Part shown: piece by piece, positions 36,478-45,468 of the stretch | Layout of the letters: each line of letters starts with the position of its first letter | Numbering within the stretch: the first letter of the stretch is position 1 | Source: Novosphingobium capsulatum NBRC 12533 | GTDB lineage: Bacteria; Pseudomonadota; Alphaproteobacteria; Sphingomonadales; Sphingomonadaceae | Direction: 5' to 3' | DNA length: 64,000 nt | Assembly (NCBI RefSeq): GCF_001598375.1 | Contig: NZ_BCYV01000004.1 | Coordinates: 1-64,000, forward strand | The notes under the pieces: generated by a model | What the model was told of the DNA's origin: nothing | Database searches by the model: none | Seen by the model: only the letters and a program-made list of their open reading frames with translations | Translations under genes and position numbers: made by a program

Positions 36478-37596
36478 TCACTCGTTGCCGTGGCCAAGGG
36501 CCAGATAGTCCTGGCTTTGCATTTCCATTAGTCGACTGATGGTCCGATCGAATTCGAACCGGCCATCGCCCGATTCGTAAAGGTTAATGGGCTCGGCATC
36601 GGCCGTCGCGATCAGCTTGACCTTGTGTTCGTATAGCGCGTCGATCAGCGTCACGAAACGCGCCGCCTCGTTGCGTTGTTCCGGCCCCAGGCGGGGGATG
36701 CCGACGATGATTACCGTGTGATAGGCATGGGCGATCGCCAGGTAATCCGACGCGCCGCGCGGCTGCGCGCACAGCCGCTTGAAGCTGAACACGCCGACGC
36801 CCTTGAGGCTCTTGGGAACATGCAGCGTGCGTCCGCCGCCCAGATCGAGATCGGCGCTGGGCACGTTGGCGCTGTCTTCCGGGGCAAAGTCGGTCATGCG
36901 GAAGAACGCCTCGCGCACTGCTTCGGTGGCTGCCGGGCCATTGGGCACGTGCCATGTGCCCACGCCCTGCAGGCGCTGCAAGCGATAGTCCACTGGGCCA
37001 TTGAGCGCGAGCACGTCGAGCCGCTCTTCCACCAGCGCGATGAACGGCAGGAAATGCTCGCGGTTGAGCCCGTTCTTGTACAGCTCTGACGGAGCGCGGT
37101 TGCTGGTGGTGACGATGACCACGCCGTGTTCCACGATCAGGGCGGTGAACAGCCGGCTCATGATCATGGCGTCGGCGCTGTTGTTGACCACCATTTCGTC
37201 AAAGCACAGCACGTGGCATTCGGCCGCGATGCTGGCCGCCACCGGCACGATCGGATCGCCGCTTTCGCTCTTGCGCGCCTCGCGCAGGCGCGCGTGCACG
37301 TCGAGCATGAAGGCGTGGAAATGCGCGCGGCGCTTGGCGGTGACGGCCAGGTTATCGTGGAACAGGTCCATCAACATCGATTTGCCGCGCCCGACGCCAC
37401 CCCACATGTAAAGCCCGCGCGGCACAGGCGCCTGCTTGCCACGCAACAGGCGGCCGAACAGGCCGGGGGCTGGCGGCGGGTTTTCCAATTCCTGCTGCAA
37501 CTGGTCCAGGCGGTTGGCAGCGGCGGCCTGCTCTGGATCGGGGCGCAATTCGCCCGAGGCGACGAGTTGGGCATAGCGCTGGGAAATGCGGGTCAT
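36478..37596 (-). CDS. zapE: Cell division protein ZapE (AFG1/Lace1-type ATPase)
   Basis: 372 residues. AFG1-like P-loop ATPase: Walker A GGVGRGKSM in GLYMWGGVGRGKSMLMDLFHDN..., Walker B LCFDEMVVNNSADAM, sensor TTSNRAPSELYKNGLNR, and a C-terminal IRRGIPRLG-like PRLGPEQRNEAARFVTLIDALYEHK. The usual length is 340-380. ZapE/AFG1 is linked with FtsZ-ring dynamics in bacteria and with membrane-protein turnover in mitochondria. The gene follows sdhB on the same strand, separated by a terminator; this pairing fits a Sphingomonadales arrangement, but that is from memory. Confidence 0.9.
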   Translation of the reverse strand: MTRISQRYAQLVASGELRPDPEQAAAANRLDQLQQELENPPPAPGLFGRLLRGKQAPVPRGLYMWGGVGRGKSMLMDLFHDNLAVTAKRRAHFHAFMLDVHARLREARKSESGDPIVPVAASIAAECHVLCFDEMVVNNSADAMIMSRLFTALIVEHGVVIVTTSNRAPSELYKNGLNREHFLPFIALVEERLDVLALNGPVDYRLQRLQGVGTWHVPNGPAATEAVREAFFRMTDFAPEDSANVPSADLDLGGGRTLHVPKSLKGVGVFSFKRLCAQPRGASDYLAIAHAYHTVIIVGIPRLGPEQRNEAARFVTLIDALYEHKVKLIATADAEPINLYESGDGRFEFDRTISRLMEMQSQDYLALGHGNE

Positions 37597-37625
37597 GATA
37601 AAGCGACGGGCCTTGGGAAAAGCGA

Positions 37626-37654
37626 AACGCCGGCCGGGGGAACCGGCCGGCGTT
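37626..37654 (-). terminator. Terminator after sdhB
   Basis: Perfect 12-base stem AACGCCGGCCGG / CCGGCCGGCGTT with a five-base loop, 39 bases after the sdhB stop at 37693 and before zapE (start 37596). The minus strand continues TTTCGCTTTTCCC, a fair T-rich tail. Confidence 0.75.
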
Positions 37655-37692
37655 CGGGAATGACGCGAAGGGAAAAGGCCAAACCTGGCGCG

Positions 37693-38475
37693 TCAGATCG
37701 CGCGCTCGGCCTGCATCTTCTTGATTTCGGCGATGGCGCGTGCGGGCGAAAGGCCCTTAGGGCACACGTTAGCGCAGTTCATGATCGTGTGGCAACGATA
37801 GAGGCGGAAGGGATCTTCCAGCTCGTCGAGGCGCTCGCCGGTCATTTCGTCGCGGCTGTCGGCCAGCCAGCGATAGGCCTGGAGCAGGATTGCCGGGCCG
37901 AGGAACTTGTCGGAGTTCCACCAATAGCTGGGGCACGACGTGGAGCAGCACGCGCACAGGATGCATTCGTAAAGGCCATCGAGCTTTTCGCGCTGTTCCG
38001 GGCTCTGCAGGCGCTCCTTGCCCGAGGGCGTGGGCGACACGGTCTGCAGCCAGGGACGGATCGAGGCATATTGCGCGTAGAAGTGCGTGAAATCGGGGAC
38101 GAGGTCCTTGATCACCTGCATGTGGGGCAGGGGGGTGATGCGGATTTCACCCTTGAGGTCTTCGATCGCGGTGGTGCAGGCCAGGCCGTTGCGGCCATTC
38201 ATGTTCATCGCGCACGATCCGCAGATCCCTTCTCGGCACGAACGGCGGAAGGTCAGCGTCGGGTCCTGCTCGCCCTTCATCTTGATCAGCGCGTCGAGCA
38301 CCATCGGGCCGCACTGTTCGAGATCGATCTCGAACGTGTCGTAGCGCGGGTTCTCGCCGCTGTCTGGGTCATAGCGATAGACCTTGAACTTCTTGATCTT
38401 GCCGTTGGTGGCGGCCGCGTGGTGGCGCGCCTTGCCGGTGATCGTGGAGTTCTTGGGGAGCGTGAAAGTCGCCAT
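37693..38475 (-). CDS. sdhB: Succinate dehydrogenase iron-sulfur subunit
   Basis: 260 residues, the usual length. N-terminal ferredoxin domain with the [2Fe-2S] cysteines in [16 protein letters not shown] and the later C in [10 protein letters not shown]-terminal helical domain with [4Fe-4S] and [3Fe-4S] cysteines in [16 protein letters not shown] and [17 protein letters not shown]. It carries electrons from the flavoprotein subunit to ubiquinone. The sdhA gene, and sdhC/sdhD, are not adjacent: upstream lies a divergent peptidase. The start at 38475 is MATFTLPKN; its promoter must be in 38476-38749. Confidence 0.97.
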   Translation of the reverse strand: MATFTLPKNSTITGKARHHAAATNGKIKKFKVYRYDPDSGENPRYDTFEIDLEQCGPMVLDALIKMKGEQDPTLTFRRSCREGICGSCAMNMNGRNGLACTTAIEDLKGEIRITPLPHMQVIKDLVPDFTHFYAQYASIRPWLQTVSPTPSGKERLQSPEQREKLDGLYECILCACCSTSCPSYWWNSDKFLGPAILLQAYRWLADSRDEMTGERLDELEDPFRLYRCHTIMNCANVCPKGLSPARAIAEIKKMQAERAI

Positions 38476-38555
38476 AAAACCGGGTCCTGCTGCACTGGGC
38501 CGCTGGCCGGCAAGGCCAAGTCGGCTTCAACGAGTCGTCCTTAGCGCAAACGCAG

Positions 38556-38591
38556 CATGGGGCAAGGGGAGAAAGCCGGTCTTGCCCCATG
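38556..38591. promoter_or_regulatory. 11-base perfect inverted repeat between sdhB and the S9 peptidase
   Basis: CATGGGGCAAG (38556-38566) and CTTGCCCCATG (38581-38591) with a 14-base spacer, in the divergent 274-base region. Arms and spacing fit a dimeric regulator site or a stable RNA hairpin. It lies 80 bases upstream of sdhB and about 160 bases before the peptidase. Nothing else clear is visible in 38476-38749 apart from an A/T-rich stretch before ATG 38750. Confidence 0.5.
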
Positions 38592-38749
38592 GTATGCTTG
38601 CCCGGAAATGCAGGAGCGCGGGCGGTGGTGCGCACCGGGCACGGCGGCAAGTAGCAATCTCATCCGTGTTGGCATTATTTGCCGGGCCGCAGGATGGACT
38701 ATCGCATGCAATCCGCATAACTCTGAAAACATTCGGATTAGGGGGCAAG

Positions 38750-40801
38750 ATGCGGAACGGGGGAATGGTGGCGGCGCAACGGCTGGGGGCAGGCGTTGCG
38801 CGGTCGGGATCGGTGCTGGCACTGGCGCTGGCGACAAGCATGATGGCTGCTGCCCCGGCTGCGGCGCAGACTGCGGCAACGCCGGCATCGGCTCAAGCCT
38901 CTGCTGCTCCTGCACAGAAGGCGGCGTCTGCCCCTGTGCTCGATGCAGACGCGTTTGCCCAGATTCCGTTCTTTGCAGATGGGGCGCTATCGCCTGATGG
39001 GCGGCGCATTGCCGGTAAGTTCGGCATGGGCGGCACCCAGGTGATCGGCATTCGCAACTTGTTCGATCCCCAGGAAAAGCCGATGAACCTGGCTGTGCCC
39101 GACCAGACCGAGGCCGATTGGGTGCAGTGGGTTGGCGATGATTATCTCCTGGTGAAGCTGCGCGCGCTGCTGCCGATGCCGGACTCGGCCGACCGCACCT
39201 ATGTCAGCCGGCTGATCTCCATCGAACGCAAGACCGGCAAGGTCACGCGGCTGTTGTGGACGCTCGCCGGCCAGAATGTCGCCGACGTGATCTGGGTTGC
39301 CCATGACGGCACCCCTGAAATCCTGCTGTCCGCGCAGCATTCGATGTACCTGGACGAAGGGTTCTTCCCGTCCGTGCACCGCGTCAATCTGGCCACCGGG
39401 CGTGAGCATGTGGTGCAAAGCTCGCGCGACGGCGTGCTGAGCTGGCAGGCGGACGGCAACGGCGTGGTGCGCAGCGGGGTTTCGGTGACCAAGTCGGGCC
39501 GGATGTCGCAGTTGTACTATCGCGGTGCCGACCCAAGCCAGCAGTTGCGCACGATCGACCGCGCCAGCAGCAAGGCCCACGAATCCCTGCTCGATCCGAT
39601 CCTGTTCGTGCCCGGCACGGACAACGCTATTGCCGTTTTGACGGGTGATGATGGACGCGACCGGCTCTATGAAATCAACATGCTGACCCAGCAGACGGGG
39701 CGCGTGCTGTTCGAGGCGCCGGCCGGCACCGAAATCGCGCGCACGCTCCTGTCGCAAGACCGCTCTGCCGTGCTGGGCGTGACGACCTCTGACATGCCCG
39801 ATCGCGTGCACTGGCTGGACAAGGACATGGCCGACCTTCAGGCCGCGTTCGACAAATCGGTCGAGCCGCAGAAGGTCAGCGTCGAGATTTCCAGCCTGAG
39901 CGCGGATCGCCGCGCCATGCTGTTGACTCTGGCCCGGCCCGACAGCCCCGGCGCGCTCTATTACTTCAGCCTTGATGGCGGGATAATGCAACGCGTTGCC
40001 GTGTTCAACGACAAGCTCAAGCAGGTGCCGGTTTCGCCGGTCAAGACCGTGCATTACAAGGCCCGCGATGGTTTGAGCATTGAGGCAGTGGTGACCACGC
40101 CCAAGGGGCGCGAGGCACACAATTTGCCCGTAGTCATGCTGCCCCATGGTGGCCCCTGGGCGCAGGACGTGGCAAGTTGGGACTATCTGGCGCAGTATAT
40201 CGCCAGCCGGGGTTATCTGGTGATCCAGCCCAACTTCCGTGGCTCCACCGGCTATGGCGCCGATTTTCTGCACAAGGGCTGGGGGCAGATGGGCCTGGCG
40301 ATGCAGGATGACATCACCGATGGTCTGGCCTGGGCCGTGAGTGAAGGCTTGGCCGATCCCAAGCGGGTGTGCATCGTCGGCGCATCCTATGGCGGCTATG
40401 CCACGATGTGGGGCCTGGCCAAGGACCCCGATCTCTATCGCTGCGGCGTTTCGATCTCGGGCGTGGCCAGCCTGCGCCGCGAGGTGAACGACTTCGGCAA
40501 CGATTACATGGAAGGCAAGTATTCCGACGCTTGGAAAGCGATGGCGCTTGATTTCGCGGCGGTTTCTCCGCTCAATGCGGTAGATCGGATCAAGGCGCCG
40601 TTGCTGCTGATCCATGGGCGCAAAGACGTGACCGTGGCGGTGAGCCATTCCGATGCCATGGCCGGCCGGATGCGCGCGGCGGGCAAGACGGTGGACTATG
40701 TAAGCCTGCCCAAGGCCGATCACTATTTCACCCGGCTTGATGATCGCAAGGCGATGCTTGACGCGATCGGGGCGTGGCTGGCCAAGTACAACCCGTCGTA
40801 A
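38750..40801 (+). CDS. S9-family prolyl oligopeptidase-type exported peptidase
   Basis: 683 residues from ATG 38750; a longer open frame exists upstream but lacks homology. A signal peptide ends near AAA-QTA (residue ~37 on). Beta-propeller repeats occupy ~60-420 (PDGRRIAGKFGM, VQWVGDDYLL, WQADGNGVV). The hydrolase domain has catalytic Ser in VGASYGGYATM, Asp in IHGRKDVTV, His in LPKADHYF. HGGPWAQD gives the oxyanion region. These dipeptidyl/acylaminoacyl peptidases act in the periplasm; specificity unknown. Confidence 0.9.
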   Translation: MRNGGMVAAQRLGAGVARSGSVLALALATSMMAAAPAAAQTAATPASAQASAAPAQKAASAPVLDADAFAQIPFFADGALSPDGRRIAGKFGMGGTQVIGIRNLFDPQEKPMNLAVPDQTEADWVQWVGDDYLLVKLRALLPMPDSADRTYVSRLISIERKTGKVTRLLWTLAGQNVADVIWVAHDGTPEILLSAQHSMYLDEGFFPSVHRVNLATGREHVVQSSRDGVLSWQADGNGVVRSGVSVTKSGRMSQLYYRGADPSQQLRTIDRASSKAHESLLDPILFVPGTDNAIAVLTGDDGRDRLYEINMLTQQTGRVLFEAPAGTEIARTLLSQDRSAVLGVTTSDMPDRVHWLDKDMADLQAAFDKSVEPQKVSVEISSLSADRRAMLLTLARPDSPGALYYFSLDGGIMQRVAVFNDKLKQVPVSPVKTVHYKARDGLSIEAVVTTPKGREAHNLPVVMLPHGGPWAQDVASWDYLAQYIASRGYLVIQPNFRGSTGYGADFLHKGWGQMGLAMQDDITDGLAWAVSEGLADPKRVCIVGASYGGYATMWGLAKDPDLYRCGVSISGVASLRREVNDFGNDYMEGKYSDAWKAMALDFAAVSPLNAVDRIKAPLLLIHGRKDVTVAVSHSDAMAGRMRAAGKTVDYVSLPKADHYFTRLDDRKAMLDAIGAWLAKYNPS

Positions 40802-40807
40802 TTCCGA

Positions 40808-41809
40808 TCATCCGGCCTTGTGGCGGGCTTCGGCCCGCTGCTTGACCACGGCCAGGACATTGTCCTGGATATCGCCGAGCAGCAGTTCGCCCCACCAGCG
40901 TGCGTAGAGATTGACGTGGGTCATCGCCACGTAGTTGGTGGTCAGCGTCAGCCGTGTCGTCCCATCGGGCAGAGGTGTCAGGCGATAATCGCCAGTGTCG
41001 ATCTTGAGGAACGGGCCGTCGGGCGCGATGTGCTCGTCGGTGTGGTGCTGGAGCGAGCTGTTGGTGAAGGCAAAGCGCCAGGCCAGCCGGTGGCCGGGTT
41101 GCCACGCGGTCACCCGTTCCTGGAAATCGATGCCCTCGCTCCAATAGGCCGTGCGCACGCCACCCACGCCGGGGCGATCGAGCACCGTGGCGCGAGGACG
41201 GGGCAGGCCGAGCACGCTTTGCGAAAAGGTCCAGCGGCCTTCGTCTTTGCCGATGTGGGTGTTGCTGACGGCATAGGGCCAGATTTCGGCGGGGCTGGCG
41301 TTAACAATGACCGAGCGGGTCAGCGTCACTGTATCGTGCGGGACGGGGATCTGGCTTTCAACGCTGCCCGCCAGCAGCGGCAGGAATAGCAAGGACGCGT
41401 GGAAGCTCGCCGCATCGTCACGCCGACGGCGCATCCTGCGCACTGAGAAGGCGCCAATCAGCCCGAAGATCAGCCAGATCGGTGAGAGCATTACCAGGCA
41501 GATAATGCCTTCGCCCAGGAACGCGGCCGAGCCAAAGATTGCCAAGCCCACCAGGATCGGTGGCACCGATACATAGAAATTCCTCGAGCGGGTGCCGGCC
41601 GGATCGCCGACATAGCAGATCAGCGCACAGAGATAGGCCGGAAATACGGCGAGAAACCACAGGCTGGCAAAGGCTTGATTGCCCGCCCGGCTGGCGCTCA
41701 TCAGCAAGTAGGCGCTCAGCGCGATGACCAGCGCCAGGGAAAAGCCAGCGATGATCCGGCCCTTGAGCAGGGCGACGGGGGCGCGATCGTCTTGAGGTTC
41801 GGCGGGCAT
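40808..41809 (-). CDS. Membrane protein with SRPBCC/START-like domain
   Basis: 333 residues from ATG 41809, with AAAAGG nine bases upstream. Three to four membrane segments in the first ~140 residues (IIAGFSLALVIALSAYLLM, LWFLAVFPAYLCALICYVG, VPPILVGLAIFGSAAFLG, GIICLVMLSPIWLIFGLIG), then an Arg-rich loop and a C-terminal polyketide-cyclase/START-like domain (SRPBCC; VNASPAEIWPYAVSN... LAWRFAFTNSSLQHHTDEH). No enzyme signature is recognisable. The gene stops 6 bases after the convergent S9 peptidase gene and follows the MarR/GbsR regulator on the same strand with a 109-base gap. Function unknown. Confidence 0.8.
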   Translation of the reverse strand: MPAEPQDDRAPVALLKGRIIAGFSLALVIALSAYLLMSASRAGNQAFASLWFLAVFPAYLCALICYVGDPAGTRSRNFYVSVPPILVGLAIFGSAAFLGEGIICLVMLSPIWLIFGLIGAFSVRRMRRRRDDAASFHASLLFLPLLAGSVESQIPVPHDTVTLTRSVIVNASPAEIWPYAVSNTHIGKDEGRWTFSQSVLGLPRPRATVLDRPGVGGVRTAYWSEGIDFQERVTAWQPGHRLAWRFAFTNSSLQHHTDEHIAPDGPFLKIDTGDYRLTPLPDGTTRLTLTTNYVAMTHVNLYARWWGELLLGDIQDNVLAVVKQRAEARHKAG

Positions 41810-41918
41810 GGCTGGGACCTTTTCTATGTTCAGGCAATTCTGAAACGAAAGAAATCGGTATATGGGTAAGATGGTAGCCACGGCCCCGCCGCCGTGGCCG
41901 TTGTGCGCGGTGACGGGG

Positions 41919-42500
41919 TCAGGTCTGGTCGGTTTTGCTGCCGCCGCGCCCGCTGACAAAGCGCAGCAGGCTGACAACCTTGGCGCCCATGCGGATCAGC
42001 GTCATGATCTGGGCAGGTGGGACGTTGAGCATCTGCTGATACCAGCCATCCACCGTGTTGACGAAATCGTGCATCGCCACCAGCCGCTGGCGCACCTTGG
42101 CGCTGATGCGCGGGTCATCGATATCCTGCATCGCCGCGCCGATTGCCGCGACCATGGGATCAATCTCGCGCGCCTTGCGACCCTGCGCCACTTTGGTGGC
42201 CATCTGCCAGAGATCGGCCTCGGCCTCGTAATGGTCGCGGCGATCGCCCAGTACCGGCACCCGGTGGATCAGTTTCCACGCGAGCAGTTCCTTGAGGCTG
42301 TTCGACACGTTGGAGCGCGCCATGTTTAGCTTTGCCGCGATGTCTTCGGCCGTCAGCGGGCGTTCCGACAGGAACAGCAGCGCCTGGATCTGCGCGACCG
42401 AGCGGTTGACGCCCCATTGCGTGCCCATGTCGCCCCAGCGCAGCACGAACTGCTCCACCGAAGGGGGAAGGCGATCCGAGTCGTTTGATATTTCTGTCAT
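41919..42500 (-). CDS. GbsR/MarR-family transcriptional regulator
   Basis: 193 residues from ATG 42500. Winged-helix segment ~38-100: NRSVAQIQALLFLSERPLTAEDIAAKLNMARSNVSNSLKELLAWKLI, typical of the GbsR (PadR/MarR-like) family, and RDHYEAEADLWQMATKVAQ after the wing. The C-terminal helices dimerise. The start codon lies within a perfect 26-base palindrome (42487-42512), so it very likely controls itself. Downstream targets could include the START-like membrane protein gene on the same strand. Confidence 0.9.
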   Translation of the reverse strand: MTEISNDSDRLPPSVEQFVLRWGDMGTQWGVNRSVAQIQALLFLSERPLTAEDIAAKLNMARSNVSNSLKELLAWKLIHRVPVLGDRRDHYEAEADLWQMATKVAQGRKAREIDPMVAAIGAAMQDIDDPRISAKVRQRLVAMHDFVNTVDGWYQQMLNVPPAQIMTLIRMGAKVVSLLRFVSGRGGSKTDQT

Positions 42501-42512
42501 GACAGAAATATC
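42487..42512. promoter_or_regulatory. 26-base perfect palindrome over the regulator's start codon (operator)
   Basis: Half-site GATATTTCTGTCA on the plus strand with its exact mirror after the centre (between 42499 and 42500); the ATG codon is at the centre. A partial third half-site (TCTGTCAGAT) follows at 42511-42520. This is expected for the operator of a MarR-type dimer. Binding here would block transcription or translation of the regulator. Confidence 0.85.
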
Positions 42513-42565
42513 TGTCAGATGTGCTTCTTGGTCAAGGCACTTGGTGATCTTTGTCGTAGGCCATG

Positions 42566-42603
42566 AAAAAGCCCGCCCCGGCACTGCCGAGGCGGGCTTT
42601 TTT
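42566..42603 (-). terminator. Terminator after rne
   Basis: AAAAAGCCCGCC (42566-42577) pairs with GGCGGGCTTTTTT (42591-42603); loop of 13 bases. It is 25 bases from the rne stop (42628) and T-rich on both strands, so it works in both directions, with the regulator gene starting on the other side. Confidence 0.9.
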
Positions 42604-42627
42604 CAGAGCCGCAAGGGCCTCTGGCGA

Positions 42628-45468
42628 TCAGGCGCCGAAGGTGCGCTGCCACCAGCCACGGCGCGGCGAAGCGCCGTCTTCGCCATCGGCTGCGGGCTGT
42701 TCGCCGGTATCGCTTTCGCCAGCCGCGTCAGCATCTGCCGGCGCAGCCGCAGCGGGTGCCACTTCGGGGGCAGCGTCCACGCTTGCTTCCGCGGGTGCTT
42801 CAGCAACCTTCTTCTTGCGCACGCGCTTGGGCTTGGCAGGCGCTTCGGCAGCCGGAGCCTCGGCAGCAGGCGCTTGCGCGGCGGTGGCCGGTTCGGCGGC
42901 CGCTTCGGCCGGAGCGTCGGCGACCTTCTTCTTGCGCACGCGCTTGGGCTTGGCAGGCGCTTCGGCAGCCGGAGCCTCTGCAGCAGGCGCTTCGACGGCA
43001 GGTGCCGGCTCGGCGGCGGCTTCGGCAGGAGCCTCTACCACCTTCTTCTTGCGGACGCGCTTGGGCTTGGCCGGGGCTTCCTCGGCGGGCGCTTCGACGT
43101 CTGCTGCCACGGCCGGTTCAGCGGCAGCGGCTGCTGCCACCGGGGCCGGTTCGGCAGCGGGGGCGTCAGCGATCACCGGCTCGGCGTCGGCGGTCTCACC
43201 GTCTTCGCCCTGGGCCTCGGCAGCGTCATCGCGCTGGCCACCGCGACGGCGGCGGCTGCGGCGGCGGCGCTTGCGCGGGCCACGGTCATCGTCGGCTTCG
43301 GCCTGGCCTTCGGGAGCGCCGTCCTCGTCGCCAGCATCAGATGCGGCTTCCACCACATCGTAGGCCGCGTCTTCAGCATCGCTGCCTTCGGCTTCGTCGG
43401 TGTCATGCTCGTCACCGGCTTCGCCCGAGGTTTCGTCACGGCGATCGCGGTTGCGGCCACGACGGCGCTTGCGGCGCTTGCGACGGCCATTGCTGTCGGC
43501 TTCGCCCCTGCCTTCGCCACGGCTTTCCTCGCGCTCGCTGCGTTCCTCGACGACGTCTTCCTCGTCCTCGTAGGTGTCCTCGATCACGTCGTCTTCTTCA
43601 GGTTCGACGATGGGTTCGAAGCGCGGCACGAATTCAGGCTTGGGCCCGCGCGAGGCAACGCGCATCTTGGCGCCTTCATTCTCGCCCTCGGGGATCACTT
43701 CCACGGCCACGCCATAGCGCATTTCGATCTCGGCAAGATCGGTGCGCTTGGTGTTGAGCACGTAGATCGCCGCTTCCTGGCTGGCGTAGAGCGTGATGAT
43801 GCTGCCTTTGCCCTTGGCGGCTTCATCCTCGATCATGCGCAGGGCCGAAAGGCCGGCGGACGAGGCGGTGCGCACCAGGCCCGAACCATCGCAGTGCGGG
43901 CAGGCGCGGGTGGTGGCTTCGAGCACGCCGGTGCGCAGGCGCTGGCGGCTCATTTCCATCAGGCCGAAGCCGGAAATGCGACCCACCTGGATGCGCGCGC
44001 GGTCGTCCTTCAAGGCGTCCTTCATCGCCTTCTCGACCTTGCGGACGTTCGATCCGTATTCCATGTCGATGAAGTCGATGACGACCAGGCCGGCCATGTC
44101 GCGCAGGCGCAACTGGCGGGCAATTTCGCGCGCGGCTTCCAGGTTGGTGGCAACGGCGGTCTGCTCGATGCCGTGTTCCTTGGTGGAGCGGCCCGAGTTG
44201 ATGTCGATCGAGACGAGCGCCTCGGTCGGGTTGATCACCAGGTAGCCACCCGAACGCAGCTGAACCACGGGATCATACATCGCCGAAAGCTGGTCTTCGG
44301 CGCCATAGCGCTGGAACAGCGGCACCGGATCGGCATACTGGCGCACCCGCTTGGCGTGGCTGGGCATCAGCAGCTTCATGAAGTCCTTGGCGGCGCGGTA
44401 GCCCGCTTCGCCCTCGACGACCACTTCCTCGATATCGCGGTTGTAGATGTCGCGGATGGCGCGCTTGATCAGGTCGCTGTCGGAATGGATCAGCGCCGGG
44501 GCCGAAGAGTGCATCGTGCGCTCGCGAATCTCGTCCCACAGGCGGGCGAGATAGTCGAAATCGCGCTTGATCTCGGGCTTGGTGCGCTGCAGGCCGGCGG
44601 TACGGACGATGCAGCTCATCGAGCGGGGCAGTTCCATTTCGGCGATGATCTGCTTCAGGCGCTTGCGGTCAGAGGCCGAGCTGATCTTGCGGCTGATGCC
44701 GCCACCGTGGCTGGAATTGGGCATGAGCACGCAATAGCGGCCCGCCAGGCTGAGATAGGTGGTGAGCGCTGCACCCTTGTTGCCGCGTTCTTCCTTGACG
44801 ACCTGGACCAGCAGCACCTGGCGGCGCTGGATCACGTCCTGGATCTTGTAGCGGCGGCGCAGGGCCATGCGCTTGGCGCGCAGCTCTTCGGCTTCCTTGC
44901 TCTGGCCACGGCCCTGGCGGCGCGGACGGCGCTGGCGGCGGCCGTTGTCGCTGTGCGATTCTTCGCCATCGGCGGCGTCTTCGGCTTCATGGTCAAAGCC
45001 GTTTTCGACTACGCCGCCTTCGATCGTGGCGACCTGGTCCTTTTCCGAGGTATCGACCTCGGTCACGCCCTGGCCGTCTTCGAAGTTGCCGTCGTCGTAG
45101 CCGCCTTCGTAGTCGGCGCCGCCTTCATAATCCTCGTCGTCGCCATCTTCGGCAGCGCGCAGGGCGGCTTCTTCCTCGGCGTGGGCGGCCTCTTCGGCCA
45201 GCAGCGCTTCGCGATCTTCCTTGGGGATCTGGTAGTAATCCGGGTGGATTTCGCTGAACGCCAGGAAGCCGTGGCGGTTGCCGCCAAAGTCGACAAAGGC
45301 CGCCTGGAGCGAAGGCTCTACGCGGGTAACCTTGGCGAGGTAGATATTGCCCTTGATCTGCTTGTGATCAGCAGATTCAAAGTCGAATTCTTCAATACGA
45401 TTGCCCTTGAGCACAGCCACCCGGGTTTCTTCCTGGTGGCGCGCATCGATCAGCATGCGCTGGGTCAT
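42628..45468 (-). CDS. rne: Ribonuclease E
   Basis: 946 residues from ATG 45468 (MTQRMLIDARHQEETRVAV) with GGAGA eight bases upstream. The S1 domain (from ~37) is split by an acidic insertion (~95-190, Asp/Glu-rich, then an Arg-rich NGRRQRRPRRQGRGQ). The RNase H-like/DNase I-like catalytic core has the Mg2+ aspartates in VSIDINSGR and VVIDFIDM, and the zinc-link CPHCDGSG. After ~residue 640 the tail is a long Ala/Glu-rich, disordered scaffold with basic RKRRRRSRRR patches and three 39-residue repeats ending KPKRVRKKKV. RNase E starts mRNA decay and rRNA/tRNA maturation and organises the degradosome through its tail. A 739-base leader precedes it. The opposite strand shows a long open frame (42292-45534), which is an echo of coding bias. 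Confidence 0.95.
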   Translation of the reverse strand: MTQRMLIDARHQEETRVAVLKGNRIEEFDFESADHKQIKGNIYLAKVTRVEPSLQAAFVDFGGNRHGFLAFSEIHPDYYQIPKEDREALLAEEAAHAEEEAALRAAEDGDDEDYEGGADYEGGYDDGNFEDGQGVTEVDTSEKDQVATIEGGVVENGFDHEAEDAADGEESHSDNGRRQRRPRRQGRGQSKEAEELRAKRMALRRRYKIQDVIQRRQVLLVQVVKEERGNKGAALTTYLSLAGRYCVLMPNSSHGGGISRKISSASDRKRLKQIIAEMELPRSMSCIVRTAGLQRTKPEIKRDFDYLARLWDEIRERTMHSSAPALIHSDSDLIKRAIRDIYNRDIEEVVVEGEAGYRAAKDFMKLLMPSHAKRVRQYADPVPLFQRYGAEDQLSAMYDPVVQLRSGGYLVINPTEALVSIDINSGRSTKEHGIEQTAVATNLEAAREIARQLRLRDMAGLVVIDFIDMEYGSNVRKVEKAMKDALKDDRARIQVGRISGFGLMEMSRQRLRTGVLEATTRACPHCDGSGLVRTASSAGLSALRMIEDEAAKGKGSIITLYASQEAAIYVLNTKRTDLAEIEMRYGVAVEVIPEGENEGAKMRVASRGPKPEFVPRFEPIVEPEEDDVIEDTYEDEEDVVEERSEREESRGEGRGEADSNGRRKRRKRRRGRNRDRRDETSGEAGDEHDTDEAEGSDAEDAAYDVVEAASDAGDEDGAPEGQAEADDDRGPRKRRRRSRRRRGGQRDDAAEAQGEDGETADAEPVIADAPAAEPAPVAAAAAAEPAVAADVEAPAEEAPAKPKRVRKKKVVEAPAEAAAEPAPAVEAPAAEAPAAEAPAKPKRVRKKKVADAPAEAAAEPATAAQAPAAEAPAAEAPAKPKRVRKKKVAEAPAEASVDAAPEVAPAAAAPADADAAGESDTGEQPAADGEDGASPRRGWWQRTFGA
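42806..43100 (-). repeat. 117-bp tandem repeats in the rne tail
   Basis: Copies begin at 42806, 42923 and 43040 (ACCTTCTTCTTGCG on the plus strand), an exact 117-base period. The first two are nearly identical over the full unit; the third diverges after ~45 bases. Each encodes an Ala/Glu-rich run plus the basic KPKRVRKKKV patch. The unit is in frame (39 codons). Confidence 0.9.

Noticed and set aside
42806..43100. CRISPR-like regular spacing
   Set aside because: The repeats are in-frame coding repeats of RNase E with no unique spacers, and there are no cas genes.
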